Source: JAADHG01 sp964418645 (GTDB lineage: Bacteria; Bacteroidota; Bacteroidia; Flavobacteriales; Flavobacteriaceae). From it: a stretch of DNA of 64,000 bases. The DNA lies in the NCBI GenBank assembly GCA_964418645.1, contig CAYQME010000006.1, positions 1 to 64,000 on the forward strand, read 5' to 3'. The stretch's first letter is position 1, and every line of letters begins with the position of its first letter. Positions 46,171 to 55,063 of this stretch are shown here, one piece after another. Under the pieces are notes generated by a model. The model ran no database searches. It was not told where the DNA came from and saw nothing but the letters and a program-made list of their open reading frames with translations. A program made the translations under genes and the position numbers.

Positions 46171-47129
46171 TTGAGTTATTAATTTAGCTACTGTATTATT
46201 TGTTTATGGAATAATGGTTTACCTTTTACCATTTTCTGAATGGTGTTATTGAAAATATATTCTTTTGTTTGAGAGCGATTAATTCTAAAACAGAACTCGT
46301 CAAAATACTTTTGAATATGTTTTTTACTAACATGACTTGGCATGGTTCTTAACCAAGATTTTATTTGATGAATAATAATATGTAATGTTTTAAAATTCTT
46401 GTCATTGTTACTTTTAATTTGAGTGATATCATATTTGATTTTTAAAGGCTCATACCCTCTCCATTTGTCAGTAAATATTTTAGCAGAAACATCAATATGT
46501 TCTTCAAATATTGGTGTTAATGATTTACAAGAGTAATCATCTATTGCTTTTACATATACACGTTTAACTTTGTGTTTATTAGTTAGTTCCACTGCTATGA
46601 CTGCTTTTTTATTTTTAACATCATAGCTTCGCCTTTGTTTACCTTGTTCTTTTCATCCAACGGTAAATTCATCAACGTGTACTAGTTTTGATAAAGGATA
46701 TTTTTTACTGCTCTCCATGGATTTATGTACTTTTTGCATAAAAAACCATGAGGCTGTTTGGCTTATCCCATAACGTTTTCCCACTTGAACACTTGATAGG
46801 CTTTTGCTACTTGTACTCATTTCAAAAACAATACAAAAAGCTTTTTGTAAACCAAACTTAACTTTATGAATCAAGGTGTTTGCTGTTGAACTTTCTACAT
46901 GTTGACAACCATAACATTGGTATTTAAAACCTTTCTTTAAACAGCCTTTATTACTACCACATTTTATACATTTAAACCCATCTTGCCACTTTATCTTTGC
47001 TAAATATGCCTTGCAAGAAGTATCATCTGGCAATTCTTTTACAAAGTTTAGCATATTTTGTCCTTTAAATCTATCTATATCTCTTATATTTACATTTAGT
47101 AAAATACAGAATTTTTGTTAATAACTCAA
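46171..47129 (-). mobile_element. IS1595-family insertion sequence, degenerate
   Basis: A 959-bp element. Its ends carry matching inverted repeats: left TTGAGTTATTAA at 46171-46182 plus CTGTATT at 46191-46197, and right the reverse complements TTAATAACTCAA at 47118-47129 and AATACAG at 47103-47109. Between them lies one transposase gene with an in-frame stop. The 8-bp flanks (TTAATAAT and TAAAATTA) are not identical, so no clear target duplication is seen; later change or a rearranged end is possible. Confidence 0.75.
46188..47054 (-). pseudogene. IS1595-family transposase, interrupted by a stop codon
   Basis: The N-terminal half (to about 46653) has a zinc ribbon (CIKCGSNKGCLK; CYGCQ) and a helix-turn-helix typical of the IS1595 family, followed by the first DDE-site aspartate in HVDEF. 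TGA directly after the TVGG stretch stands where relatives have Trp. The frame then continues (KEQGKQRRSYDV) into the C-terminal half containing FTDKWRGYEPL and HIIIHQIKSWLR. A full-length product would need read-through of that TGA. Confidence 0.8.
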
Positions 47130-47267
47130 TAAAATTATTTATGAACTTAGTTGATTTTTTGAGTCCAAAATATAATCTCACAAAAAATCAAAGAAGTATA
47201 AATTGAGCAACTATTTTAATTCAATTCTCTAAACCAAATATTTCTATAATTTTCTCTATTAGTTTAA

Positions 47268-47993
47268 TTACAACTCTTTTATTTTTATATTTCTATACCA
47301 TACTTTATTGCCATGGTCTTGTAACCCAATATGGCCTTTATGATATTTTCCAAATCCTTCCCAATCCTTAAATTTGGAATTTGCTACCATCTCATCCCAT
47401 TCTTTTCCCTCAACTGGAAACTCAACAATTAAAGTGCCATTTAACGTAACACTGCCTTTATTTGTATTATGATTTATTTTTAAAAGCACTGAATTCCATT
47501 TGCCAGCAGGTTTACATACATCATGAACTGGTTGTGCCATATCATATAATGCTCCTGCCTGATGATATTTTGGGTTTGCTTTTGCATCAGGATGGCGCTC
47601 ATTATCTAAAACTTGTATTTCAGGTCCTGTTTGGTATGCTTCTGTAAATTTTTTGTCTTCAAAAACTCCCCAGAAGATTCCGCTATTACCACCTTCAGAT
47701 ATTTTCCATTCTAATGAAAACACAAAGTTGGTATAATTATTTTTTGTAATAATATTTTTGCCACCCTCTTTTCCAGGCGTAAACATCATTGCATCATCTT
47801 TAATTGTCCATTCAGGATACATTTCATCTGATAAATAACCACGCCAATTGTTATATGATGAACCATCAAATAATACAATCCAAGAGGTGTCCTTTTGAAC
47901 AGTTTTAGGAGTTTTCGTTTCTGATACTACAGTTTTTTCTTTACAAGTTGTTAGTGTTATTAAAGCAAAAAAAACAATCGCTAATTTTTTCAT
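47268..47993 (-). CDS. DUF1080 / 3-keto-disaccharide hydrolase lipoprotein
   Basis: A 241-residue lipoprotein (lipobox TLTTC, Cys17) of the 3-keto-disaccharide hydrolase (DUF1080) family, a jelly-roll lectin-like fold. Motifs are WIVLFDGSSYNNWRGY, FVFSLEWKISEGGNSGIFWG, EIQVLDNERHPDA and GHIGLQDHG. Relatives cleave 3-oxo-glycosides after oxidation of the sugar 3-hydroxyl. It is the last gene of the seven-gene minus-strand operon and should act outside the cytoplasm together with the GMC oxidoreductase encoded at 48714. Confidence 0.88.
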   Translation of the reverse strand: MKKLAIVFFALITLTTCKEKTVVSETKTPKTVQKDTSWIVLFDGSSYNNWRGYLSDEMYPEWTIKDDAMMFTPGKEGGKNIITKNNYTNFVFSLEWKISEGGNSGIFWGVFEDKKFTEAYQTGPEIQVLDNERHPDAKANPKYHQAGALYDMAQPVHDVCKPAGKWNSVLLKINHNTNKGSVTLNGTLIVEFPVEGKEWDEMVANSKFKDWEGFGKYHKGHIGLQDHGNKVWYRNIKIKEL

Positions 47994-48005
47994 AATTTAT
48001 ATTTA

Positions 48006-48710
48006 TTAACTTATTAATTTTCCTTTATCATCCCATTCTGCAACCACATCTCTTTTATCCTGGTCAACACATTTAGCTAACCATTTTTCGTCATATTTGA
48101 GACCATGTTTATCGAGCACCTCTTGAGGCACACCATCCCAAACATTTGGACTATTTCCTTTATAGCCTAAATCTTTTATGCCCATTTTGGAAGTAAAATA
48201 GCTCGTTATGGTTAAATTACGCATTCTAGTAAAAAAACTTTCACCTTGTTTTAATTCAGGTATTGTTTTACCAGGGTAAGCTATTTGATCACAAATATTG
48301 AGTTGCTGTTTTGAGTTACACTTCGTAAAATCATTCTGATATAATTTACGACTATAATTGTTTAGCCACATTAATCCTCCTCTAATAGGCGTTTGATGTT
48401 TGATCATATCTTTTACGATAAAATCCATAAATTCTTTAACACCAGCATCTGTTGCTGAACCGTATTTCTCATTCTTTGGTAATATAATATCACATAAATC
48501 AGCAATAGTTGAAAGTTCCTCATCATTAAAGAATATTTCTTTAAAAAGTTGTTCATCTCTCAACTTTTCCAAGGGTGTTCTACCGTATAAAAGCGGCTTT
48601 TCAATCTCTGGCAAGGCCTCTTTTGAAGCTTTTGGGGAACAACCATTTAAAACGAGTCCAGTAGCCACAGAACCCAGTAATATCGATTTAATTGTGTCTC
48701 TTCTGTTCAT
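48006..48710 (-). CDS. Gluconate-2-dehydrogenase subunit-3-type small subunit
   Basis: A 234-residue protein of the Gluconate_2-dh3 family. The N-terminus MNRRDTIKSILLGSVATG has a twin-arginine motif, followed by a possible lipobox NGCS. Conserved helical motifs are LSTIADLCDIILPK and DAGVKEFMDFIVKD. It is the partner of membrane-linked FAD sugar dehydrogenases; here it should help export the cofactor-loaded GMC oxidoreductase (4 bp away), which has no signal of its own. A near relative is encoded at 57922. Confidence 0.86.
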   Translation of the reverse strand: MNRRDTIKSILLGSVATGLVLNGCSPKASKEALPEIEKPLLYGRTPLEKLRDEQLFKEIFFNDEELSTIADLCDIILPKNEKYGSATDAGVKEFMDFIVKDMIKHQTPIRGGLMWLNNYSRKLYQNDFTKCNSKQQLNICDQIAYPGKTIPELKQGESFFTRMRNLTITSYFTSKMGIKDLGYKGNSPNVWDGVPQEVLDKHGLKYDEKWLAKCVDQDKRDVVAEWDDKGKLIS

Positions 48711-48713
48711 AAC

Positions 48714-50435
48714 CTACAAATTTTGACTTTTTAATTCTTTTATAATATAATCGCAGGTGCGCCATGATAATGCTAAGATAGTCCAAGTTGGATTTTTATC
48801 TGCTTGAGAAACAAATGGACCTCCATCCACAATAAACACATTTTTAACATCGTGTAATTGTTGATGTTTATTGGTAACCGATTTTGCGGGATCGTTACCC
48901 ATTCTTGTTGTACCGACCTCATGAATTATTCTACCTGGCACATTCAGTCCATAATTTTGATCAGCTCCAGGTTTGTCTCCTAACATTTTTCCGCCAATAC
49001 CCTCTAAAATTTCATCGAAAGTATTAATCATATGTTTGGCTTGATATTTTTCGTGTTTACTCCATTCGTAATTGAATCTTAAAACAGGGATTCCCCATTC
49101 ATCAACCATATCAGGATCTAATTCGCAATAATTGTTTTCCATGGAAATACTTTCACCTCTACCAGATAATCCAATTATGGAACCATAAAATCTTTTGACA
49201 TCATCTCTTAACTGATTGCCATAACCGCCAACTTCACCTCCTATATATTTGTTCAATACGTTTGGATTAAACCCAAAACCATAAGAAGGCATTCCCATAC
49301 CGCCCCAAATCTCAATGTGATAACCACGAGGAAAATCTAATTTTTTATTATTTCCCCACCAAGGTGTGTAAACGTGCAAACCACCTACACCATCTTCATT
49401 ATAGGTTTTGCGATTCATTAAATCTGGAACAAAAGCCATTCTACTGGCGCCAGTAGAATCGTGTAAATATTTACCAACAACCCCACTACTGTTTCCCAAA
49501 CCGTCAGGATGAACTTTACTTTTTGAATTTAAAAGTATTCTAGCACTACTGCATGCAGAAGCAGCCATGACAATAACTTTTGCATTTAACTTATATTCTT
49601 TTCTATCTTTTTTATTGATAAAAATAACTCCTGTAGCTTTTCCTGAAGCATCTGTAACAACTTCTCTAACCATTGAATCTGTAAACAATTTTATTTGACC
49701 ACCCAATTTTTGCGCTGGAAAAATAAGGCAAGAACCCGATGAAAAGTCAGCATAAATACTGCAAGACCTATTACATTGTGAACAGTAAAAACAAACACCT
49801 CGTTCGTTATTAATGCGTTTGGTTAAAATGGATAAACGTGATGGATAAACTGGGACGTTTGCCTTTTTAGCTCCTTTAATATAATACAATTCATGTAGTC
49901 TTGGTTTTGGTGCGGGTAGAAAAAACCCATCTGGGTCGTTGGGCAAATTTTCATTACTGCCAAAAACCCCAATTAATTTATCAACTTTATCATAATACGG
50001 TTTGACATCTTCATAAGAAATTGGCCAATCTTCACCCAAACCATCAATACTTTTTCTTTTAAAATCTAGCGGACCAAATCTTAAAGAAATCCTACCCCAA
50101 TGATTAGTTCTTCCACCTAACATCCTTGAACGAAACCAGTCGAATTTTGTTCCATTTTTTCTAGTATAAGGCTCCCCTTTAATATCCCAACCACCATAAG
50201 CGGCATCAAAATCACCAAATGGTCTACCTTCATGGCTAGCTCCTCGACGAGGCGACTCCCAAGGCCATTTTAATTGTGTACTTTGCTCTAGATTAGCAGG
50301 ATCATAAAATGGACCAGCTTCAATCACAGCAATATTTAAACCAGCTTCGGAAAGTATTTTTGTAGCCATTCCTCCTCCTGCACCAGAACCCACAATTATA
50401 ACATCAAATTTTTCGGAAGATTCTTGAATATTCAT
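48714..50435 (-). CDS. GMC-family FAD sugar oxidoreductase (cassette 1)
   Basis: A 573-residue GMC oxidoreductase. The FAD-binding motif is VGSGAGGGMATK (about 15-26), and LGGRTNHWGR (about 106-115) fits the family. A cysteine cluster, Cys215, 218, 221, 225 and 236 (GVCFYCSQCNRSC), resembles the iron-sulfur or disulfide region of FAD glucose dehydrogenases. The C-terminal catalytic region has HEVGTTRMG and DKNPTWTILAL. Its substrate is probably a glycoside or sugar oxidised at C3, as suggested by the DUF1080 neighbour. It lacks a signal and may be carried out with the Tat-signal small subunit. Confidence 0.9.
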   Translation of the reverse strand: MNIQESSEKFDVIIVGSGAGGGMATKILSEAGLNIAVIEAGPFYDPANLEQSTQLKWPWESPRRGASHEGRPFGDFDAAYGGWDIKGEPYTRKNGTKFDWFRSRMLGGRTNHWGRISLRFGPLDFKRKSIDGLGEDWPISYEDVKPYYDKVDKLIGVFGSNENLPNDPDGFFLPAPKPRLHELYYIKGAKKANVPVYPSRLSILTKRINNERGVCFYCSQCNRSCSIYADFSSGSCLIFPAQKLGGQIKLFTDSMVREVVTDASGKATGVIFINKKDRKEYKLNAKVIVMAASACSSARILLNSKSKVHPDGLGNSSGVVGKYLHDSTGASRMAFVPDLMNRKTYNEDGVGGLHVYTPWWGNNKKLDFPRGYHIEIWGGMGMPSYGFGFNPNVLNKYIGGEVGGYGNQLRDDVKRFYGSIIGLSGRGESISMENNYCELDPDMVDEWGIPVLRFNYEWSKHEKYQAKHMINTFDEILEGIGGKMLGDKPGADQNYGLNVPGRIIHEVGTTRMGNDPAKSVTNKHQQLHDVKNVFIVDGGPFVSQADKNPTWTILALSWRTCDYIIKELKSQNL

Positions 50436-50468
50436 AATTAGATTAAGATTTGTTAATTTGTTTTTGTA

Positions 50469-51521
50469 TTATAAACCTAATATTTTTTTAAGATGCGCTT
50501 TATCTATATATGCTCCTGCAAAATCATCAAAAACTTTTTGTGTTGCTTCTATAATATGATTTTTGATAAAAACAGCGCCTTCTTTAGCACCTTGTTCAGG
50601 TGATTTTATACAACATTCCCACTCCATAACCGCCCAAACATCACAACCATATTGCGTTAATTTCGAAAAAATAGATTTAAAATCTATTTGGCCATCACCT
50701 AAAGAACGGTAACGTCCAGCGCGATCAATCCAATCGTTATAACCACCAAAAGCTCCTTTTTTTCCTGTTGGATTAAATTCTGAATCTTTTACATGAAAGG
50801 CTTTTATAAACTCGTGGTAAAAATCTATATATTCAATATAATCTAATTGTTGCAATACAAAATGTGACGGATCATATAAAAGATTGACACGTTTATGATT
50901 ATTTGTGGCTTTTAAAAAACGTTCAAATGTGTCACCATCATGCAAATCTTCTCCAGGATGAATTTCATAACACACATCTACACCATTTTCATCAAATACA
51001 TTTAAAATGGGCACCCAGCGCTTGGCGAGTTCATTAAAACCCATTTCTACCAATCCTTTTGGTCTTTGTGGCCAAGGATGCCAAGTTGGCCAAAGCAATG
51101 CGCCAGAAAAAGTAGCGTGGGCTTTTAAACCTAAATTCTTACTAGCTATAGCCGCATTTTTAACTTGCTGAATGGCCCATTCTGTTCTGGCTTTTGGATT
51201 GTTTTTTACATTCTTAGGTGCAAAATTATCAAACATTACATCATAAGCTGGATGAACAGCCACCAATTGTCCTTGCAAATGTGTTGACAATTCCGTAATT
51301 TCTAAACCATAGGAATTTATTTTCCCTTTGAGTTCATCACAATACGTTTTACTAGAAGCGGCTTTATCTAAATCGATGAGCTGTGTTTCATTCGTCGGAA
51401 TTTGAATGCCTTTATAGCCCAAATCGCTTGCCCATTTACACAATCCGTCAAGGGAATTAAACGGAGCTTTATCATCCATAAATTGGGCTAAAAAAACAGC
51501 TGGTCCTTTAATTGTTTTCAC
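50469..51521 (-). CDS. Sugar phosphate isomerase/epimerase-like TIM-barrel protein
   Basis: A 350-residue protein of the AP-endonuclease-2/xylose-isomerase-like TIM barrel. The start is placed at GTG (51521), reading VKTIKGPAVFLAQFMDD, the usual beginning of such proteins; an upstream ATG at 51566 would overlap the oxidoreductase gene by 32 bp and add unrelated residues. Metal-site motifs are CYEIHPGEDLHD, LYDPSHFVLQ and AFHVKDSE. Cytoplasmic by absence of a signal. It probably rearranges the keto-sugar released by the oxidation cassette; exact reaction unknown. Confidence 0.87.
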   Translation of the reverse strand: MKTIKGPAVFLAQFMDDKAPFNSLDGLCKWASDLGYKGIQIPTNETQLIDLDKAASSKTYCDELKGKINSYGLEITELSTHLQGQLVAVHPAYDVMFDNFAPKNVKNNPKARTEWAIQQVKNAAIASKNLGLKAHATFSGALLWPTWHPWPQRPKGLVEMGFNELAKRWVPILNVFDENGVDVCYEIHPGEDLHDGDTFERFLKATNNHKRVNLLYDPSHFVLQQLDYIEYIDFYHEFIKAFHVKDSEFNPTGKKGAFGGYNDWIDRAGRYRSLGDGQIDFKSIFSKLTQYGCDVWAVMEWECCIKSPEQGAKEGAVFIKNHIIEATQKVFDDFAGAYIDKAHLKKILGL

Positions 51522-51534
51522 AAAATATTGCTCT

Positions 51535-52674
51535 TTAGTTATCAATCTTAATCCAAACGTTGCCACTTTGATGTGATTCTACTACACGTTCTATAAAGTT
51601 CATTCCTCTTACACCATCTGTCATTACAGGAAATTCTCCATGATTATAGTGTTCTTTTTTAATAGCTTTCGCCACTCCTTTGTATATGTTTCCCATAGAA
51701 TCAAAAATGCCTTCTGGATGTCCTGGGGGCAATTTTGTTCCATCTAATGATAGGTTGCTATTATAAAGATGTCCTGGTTTTAAAACTCTTAACGGCTCAC
51801 CATCTTCTAAAAGATATAAGTAATTAGGATTCTCTTGTTTCCATTTTAATCCAGCTTTATCTCCATAAATTTGTACTGAAAAATTATTTTCTTCACCTGT
51901 TGCAATTTGACTTGTTCTAATTAAACCTTTTACATTGTTAGTGCAACGTAGCAATACTGTCCCATCCACATCCATTTTGTTATCACTATAAACATAATTT
52001 AAATCAGCCAATACTTGTTCGACCTTGAGCTGCGAAACATATTCAATCATATCAAAAGCATGTGTTCCAATATCACCAATACAACAACTTATTCCTCCCT
52101 TTTCAGGGTCTAATCGCCAGGTATTGGCACGTTTCTCTTCATCGTGAATAATCGGATTTATCCATCCTTGATAATACTGTATGTCTATTTTTTGAACTTT
52201 TCCAATATCCCCATTAGCAATCATTTCCCGCATTTGACGAATCATAGGATATCCTGTATAAGTATAAGTAACAGCAAAAATTGCATTTGATTTTTGAAGC
52301 GTGCGTTTTAATATTTTAGCCTCTTTAAAACTTGTTGTCATTGGCTTTTCGCATATGACGTTAAAACCATTTTCCAATAGTTTTTTTGCCATAGGGAAGT
52401 GAAGAAAGTTAGGCGTAAGAATAGACACTACCTGCATACGTTCTTCTTCAGGAAGCTTTAACTCTTCTTCAACCAAAGTGTCGAAATCGATATAAACTCT
52501 ATTTGTTGGTAACCCAATCTTTTCTACAAACCCAATATTTTCTTCCCAAATGGGATTGAAAACTCCTCCAACAATTTGAAATTGATCATACATTGATGAA
52601 GCTACTCTATGTAAAACGCCGATTAGCGAATCACCGCCACCACCTAATACACCTAATCTAATTTTTGTACTCAT
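51535..52674 (-). CDS. Gfo/Idh/MocA-family oxidoreductase
   Basis: A 379-residue NAD(P)-dependent oxidoreductase. The Rossmann motif GVLGGGGDSLIG (about 8-19) and the family's EKP motif in VICEKPMTTS are present. The C-terminal alpha/beta domain has CCIGDIGTHAFDM with conserved catalytic His. Members of this family reduce or oxidise sugar keto groups, so reduction of a 3-keto-sugar back to hexose is plausible. Its stop is 13 bp from the isomerase start. Cytoplasmic, no signal peptide. Confidence 0.88.
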   Translation of the reverse strand: MSTKIRLGVLGGGGDSLIGVLHRVASSMYDQFQIVGGVFNPIWEENIGFVEKIGLPTNRVYIDFDTLVEEELKLPEEERMQVVSILTPNFLHFPMAKKLLENGFNVICEKPMTTSFKEAKILKRTLQKSNAIFAVTYTYTGYPMIRQMREMIANGDIGKVQKIDIQYYQGWINPIIHDEEKRANTWRLDPEKGGISCCIGDIGTHAFDMIEYVSQLKVEQVLADLNYVYSDNKMDVDGTVLLRCTNNVKGLIRTSQIATGEENNFSVQIYGDKAGLKWKQENPNYLYLLEDGEPLRVLKPGHLYNSNLSLDGTKLPPGHPEGIFDSMGNIYKGVAKAIKKEHYNHGEFPVMTDGVRGMNFIERVVESHQSGNVWIKIDN

Positions 52675-52692
52675 ATATAACTGTATTTCACA

Positions 52693-53925
52693 TTAAGCGT
52701 CTATATATTCTACTTTTTCATTTTTGAAAAAAACCGCAAATAGTATAAACACTAATGCTGCAAAACCAGCCGGATAGAGCCAAATGTTTTCCCAATTATG
52801 TATGCCTTCAGCATTTAAATACATGTCTGAAGTTTTTCCAGCTACCCAAAATCCAATCAACATCCCAACTCCATAAGTAGCTAAGGTAATTAATCCTTGT
52901 GCTGCGCTTTTAATTTTCTCTCCTGCTTTTGAATCTGTATATATTTGACCAGAAACAAAGAAAAAATCATAACAAACGCCATGCAATGCAATTCCTATTA
53001 ATAACATAAAGGTAAGCTCACCAGAATTTCCATAAGCAAACAACAAATATCTTACTGCCCAGGCCAACATTCCAGCTAACAAGGTTTTTTTAAATCCAAA
53101 TTTTTTAAAGAACAATGGTAATAAAAGCATGAACAATACCTCTGAAATTTGACCAATCGTCATTTTCCCCGTGGGATTCACGACCCCAATCTCAGTAAGA
53201 AACGGATTTGCATTTTGATAATAAAATGCCAAGGGAATACAAATTAAAATAGATGAAATAAAGAAAATCAAGAAGTTTTTATTAGAAAGCAATTTAAGGG
53301 CTTCCAGTCCTAATATATCTGAAATTTTTACTTTTTCATCTTTACTGACTTTAGGAGGCGTTTTGGGGAGTGTAAAACTAAATAATCCTAATATTGCAGA
53401 AGCAATAGCGGTCATTAAAAAGGTGTTTTGCAGAAATCCTTTTTCTATTCCTTCAACCGAATCCCAATGGAATAGATAACTAATTCCTAAACCTGCGACA
53501 ATCCATCCAATAGTTCCCCAGACACGAATAAATGAAAACTCTTTTGCTGGATCTTTCATTTGATTAAACGATACAGAATTCACTAAAGCCAAAGTTGGCA
53601 TATAGGCAATCATATAACCTAAAACATAAGGGTAAAATACATTAAAGTCTGACACCTGAGACATTTGATACATTAAGATGGCTCCTATAAGATGCAATAC
53701 GCCTAAAATCTTTTCAGCATTAAAATATCGGTCAGCAATTAATCCAATGATGAAAGGGGCAATAATTGCTCCCCAGGATTGCGTTGAAAAAGCCATCCCA
53801 GTTTCGGCTCCACTCGCATTTAAATTGCTACCCAAAAAAGTGCCTAATGTAACAAACCAACCACCCCAAATAAAAAATTCGAGAAACATCATTAACGACA
53901 ATTGAAGTTTTGTTTTAGTTTTCAT
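52693..53925 (-). CDS. MFS permease, nucleoside:H+ symporter (NupG)-like
   Basis: A 410-residue, about 12-helix permease. The N-terminus LMMFLEFFIWGGWFVTLGTF and FSTQSWGAIIAPFIIGLIADRYF are typical of the nucleoside-H+ symporter branch. In Bacteroidota, members often sit in carbohydrate operons with DUF1080 and Gfo/Idh/MocA genes and may carry sugars or keto-sugars instead of nucleosides. Here it should bring the periplasmic product of oxidation into the cell. It lies 7 bp after the TIM-barrel lipoprotein gene. Confidence 0.83.
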   Translation of the reverse strand: MKTKTKLQLSLMMFLEFFIWGGWFVTLGTFLGSNLNASGAETGMAFSTQSWGAIIAPFIIGLIADRYFNAEKILGVLHLIGAILMYQMSQVSDFNVFYPYVLGYMIAYMPTLALVNSVSFNQMKDPAKEFSFIRVWGTIGWIVAGLGISYLFHWDSVEGIEKGFLQNTFLMTAIASAILGLFSFTLPKTPPKVSKDEKVKISDILGLEALKLLSNKNFLIFFISSILICIPLAFYYQNANPFLTEIGVVNPTGKMTIGQISEVLFMLLLPLFFKKFGFKKTLLAGMLAWAVRYLLFAYGNSGELTFMLLIGIALHGVCYDFFFVSGQIYTDSKAGEKIKSAAQGLITLATYGVGMLIGFWVAGKTSDMYLNAEGIHNWENIWLYPAGFAALVFILFAVFFKNEKVEYIDA

Positions 53926-53932
53926 TTGTTAG

Positions 53933-54934
53933 TTAGTTTAATTGTTGGGATGCCTTAAATAACAAGTTTTTGGTAGCCATAATTCCTTCTTTTTCGCTTA
54001 AATTATTTCCTTCATATTCAACACCTATATAACCCGTATAACTAGCATCTTTTACAATTTGTAGCATTTTTACATAATTAATTTTAGGTTGATTTCCGTC
54101 CTTATCAAAATCGTAACTTTTAGCACTTACAGCCTTCGCAAATGGTATCATTTCTTGTACTCCTTTGTAAATATCGTATGCCTTAGTACAATTTACATCA
54201 TTTATAGATCCATAATCCTTTGTTTGGCAAAAATTACCAAAATCAGGCAAGGTGCCACAATTATCCATATTCACATTTTTAATTACATTAGTAAGTAAAA
54301 GACCATTAGAAGAAAAGCCGCCATGATTTTCAACAATTACATTTATATTTTTTGGTTTAGCGTATTCTGCCAATTGTTTTAAACTCATAATTGACTTTTT
54401 AGACCAAATATCCACATCATCACTTCCTTTTAAATTTACACGTACAGTATAACAGCCCAAAAACACTCCGGCATCAATCCATTTTTTATGATGTTCTACA
54501 GCCAGATTTCTTTCCGTCTCATCTGCTGCTGCTAAGTTACCTTCATTATCAATCATAATATTGATATTTTTTACACCATATTTTTCACTTTTCATTTTCA
54601 AAGTATCCAATAGATTTTGCATGGCAATTATTGGATTAGAATCCTTTTTCAATTCATTGGTATATAATTGACTTACATATTCAACAGCATCAAAACCGTA
54701 TTCCTTTGCTTTTTGAGCAAAGTCTAAGGGACTTATATTCCCATTTTTAATGGCTTTATGAATGGACCATTGTGCTAAAGACAACTTGAAAAATGGCGCC
54801 TCTTTTTGAACTGATTCTTCCTGTTCTGCCATTTTTTCTTTTTTCTCTTCATTAGATTTACAAGATGAAAACCCTATTATAGAAAACATTACTACTAAAA
54901 TCACAGATTTACTTACTAAATAATTGTGTTTCAT
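53933..54934 (-). CDS. Sugar isomerase/epimerase-like TIM-barrel lipoprotein
   Basis: A 333-residue lipoprotein (lipobox GFSSC, Cys26). The mature chain is a xylose-isomerase-like TIM barrel: FKLSLAQWSIHKAI, NVIVENHGGFSSNG, LPDFGNFC and GYIGVEYEGN hold the usual metal ligands. Being lipid-anchored, it acts outside the cytoplasm, unlike the soluble isomerase at 50469. It is the first gene of the minus-strand operon. It may isomerise an oxidised sugar before uptake; the reaction is unknown. Confidence 0.84.
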   Translation of the reverse strand: MKHNYLVSKSVILVVMFSIIGFSSCKSNEEKKEKMAEQEESVQKEAPFFKLSLAQWSIHKAIKNGNISPLDFAQKAKEYGFDAVEYVSQLYTNELKKDSNPIIAMQNLLDTLKMKSEKYGVKNINIMIDNEGNLAAADETERNLAVEHHKKWIDAGVFLGCYTVRVNLKGSDDVDIWSKKSIMSLKQLAEYAKPKNINVIVENHGGFSSNGLLLTNVIKNVNMDNCGTLPDFGNFCQTKDYGSINDVNCTKAYDIYKGVQEMIPFAKAVSAKSYDFDKDGNQPKINYVKMLQIVKDASYTGYIGVEYEGNNLSEKEGIMATKNLLFKASQQLN

Positions 54935-54970
54935 CTTATTAAGATTTGATATGAATTATATTGTGAAAAT

Positions 54971-55000
54971 AAATAAACAAAAATCGAATCTTGTTTATTT
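54971..55000. promoter_or_regulatory. Inverted repeat upstream of the minus-strand operon
   Basis: AAATAAACAA (54971-54980) and TTGTTTATTT (54991-55000) pair perfectly with a 10-bp spacer. It lies 37-66 bp upstream of the operon's start codon and could be an operator, or the terminator of the araC-type gene just upstream. Confidence 0.5.
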
Positions 55001-55003
55001 TTA

Positions 55004-55028
55004 TTCACTGAAAAAATTTGAACATAAA
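55004..55028. promoter_or_regulatory. 25-bp direct repeat copy A (candidate AraC-regulator site)
   Basis: TTCACTGAAAAAATTTGAAC continuing to 55028 (ATAAA) matches copy B at 56079-56103 at 22 of 25 positions. Copy A lies 70-94 bp upstream of the minus-strand operon's first start codon, a usual place for an activator site. Confidence 0.55.
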
Positions 55029-55063
55029 AAGAAATTAAAATATTAGTAACATAATTTATCCGG

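Noticed and set aside
22197..46660. Recoded TGA (tryptophan or selenocysteine) because TGA replaces Trp in the NagX gene and in the IS1595 transposase
   Set aside because: Both genes carry other signs of decay or belong to a mobile element, intact genes use TGG for Trp, and no selenocysteine insertion hairpin was looked for successfully; ordinary G-to-A nonsense changes suffice.
46163..47137. 8-bp target duplication of the IS1595 element
   Set aside because: The flanks TTAATAAT and TAAAATTA differ, and AT-rich similarity alone is not evidence.
50469..51566. Sugar isomerase start at the ATG at 51566
   Set aside because: It overlaps the Gfo/Idh/MocA gene by 32 bp and adds a non-conserved leader; the GTG at 51521 begins with the typical VKTIKGPAVFLAQF sequence.
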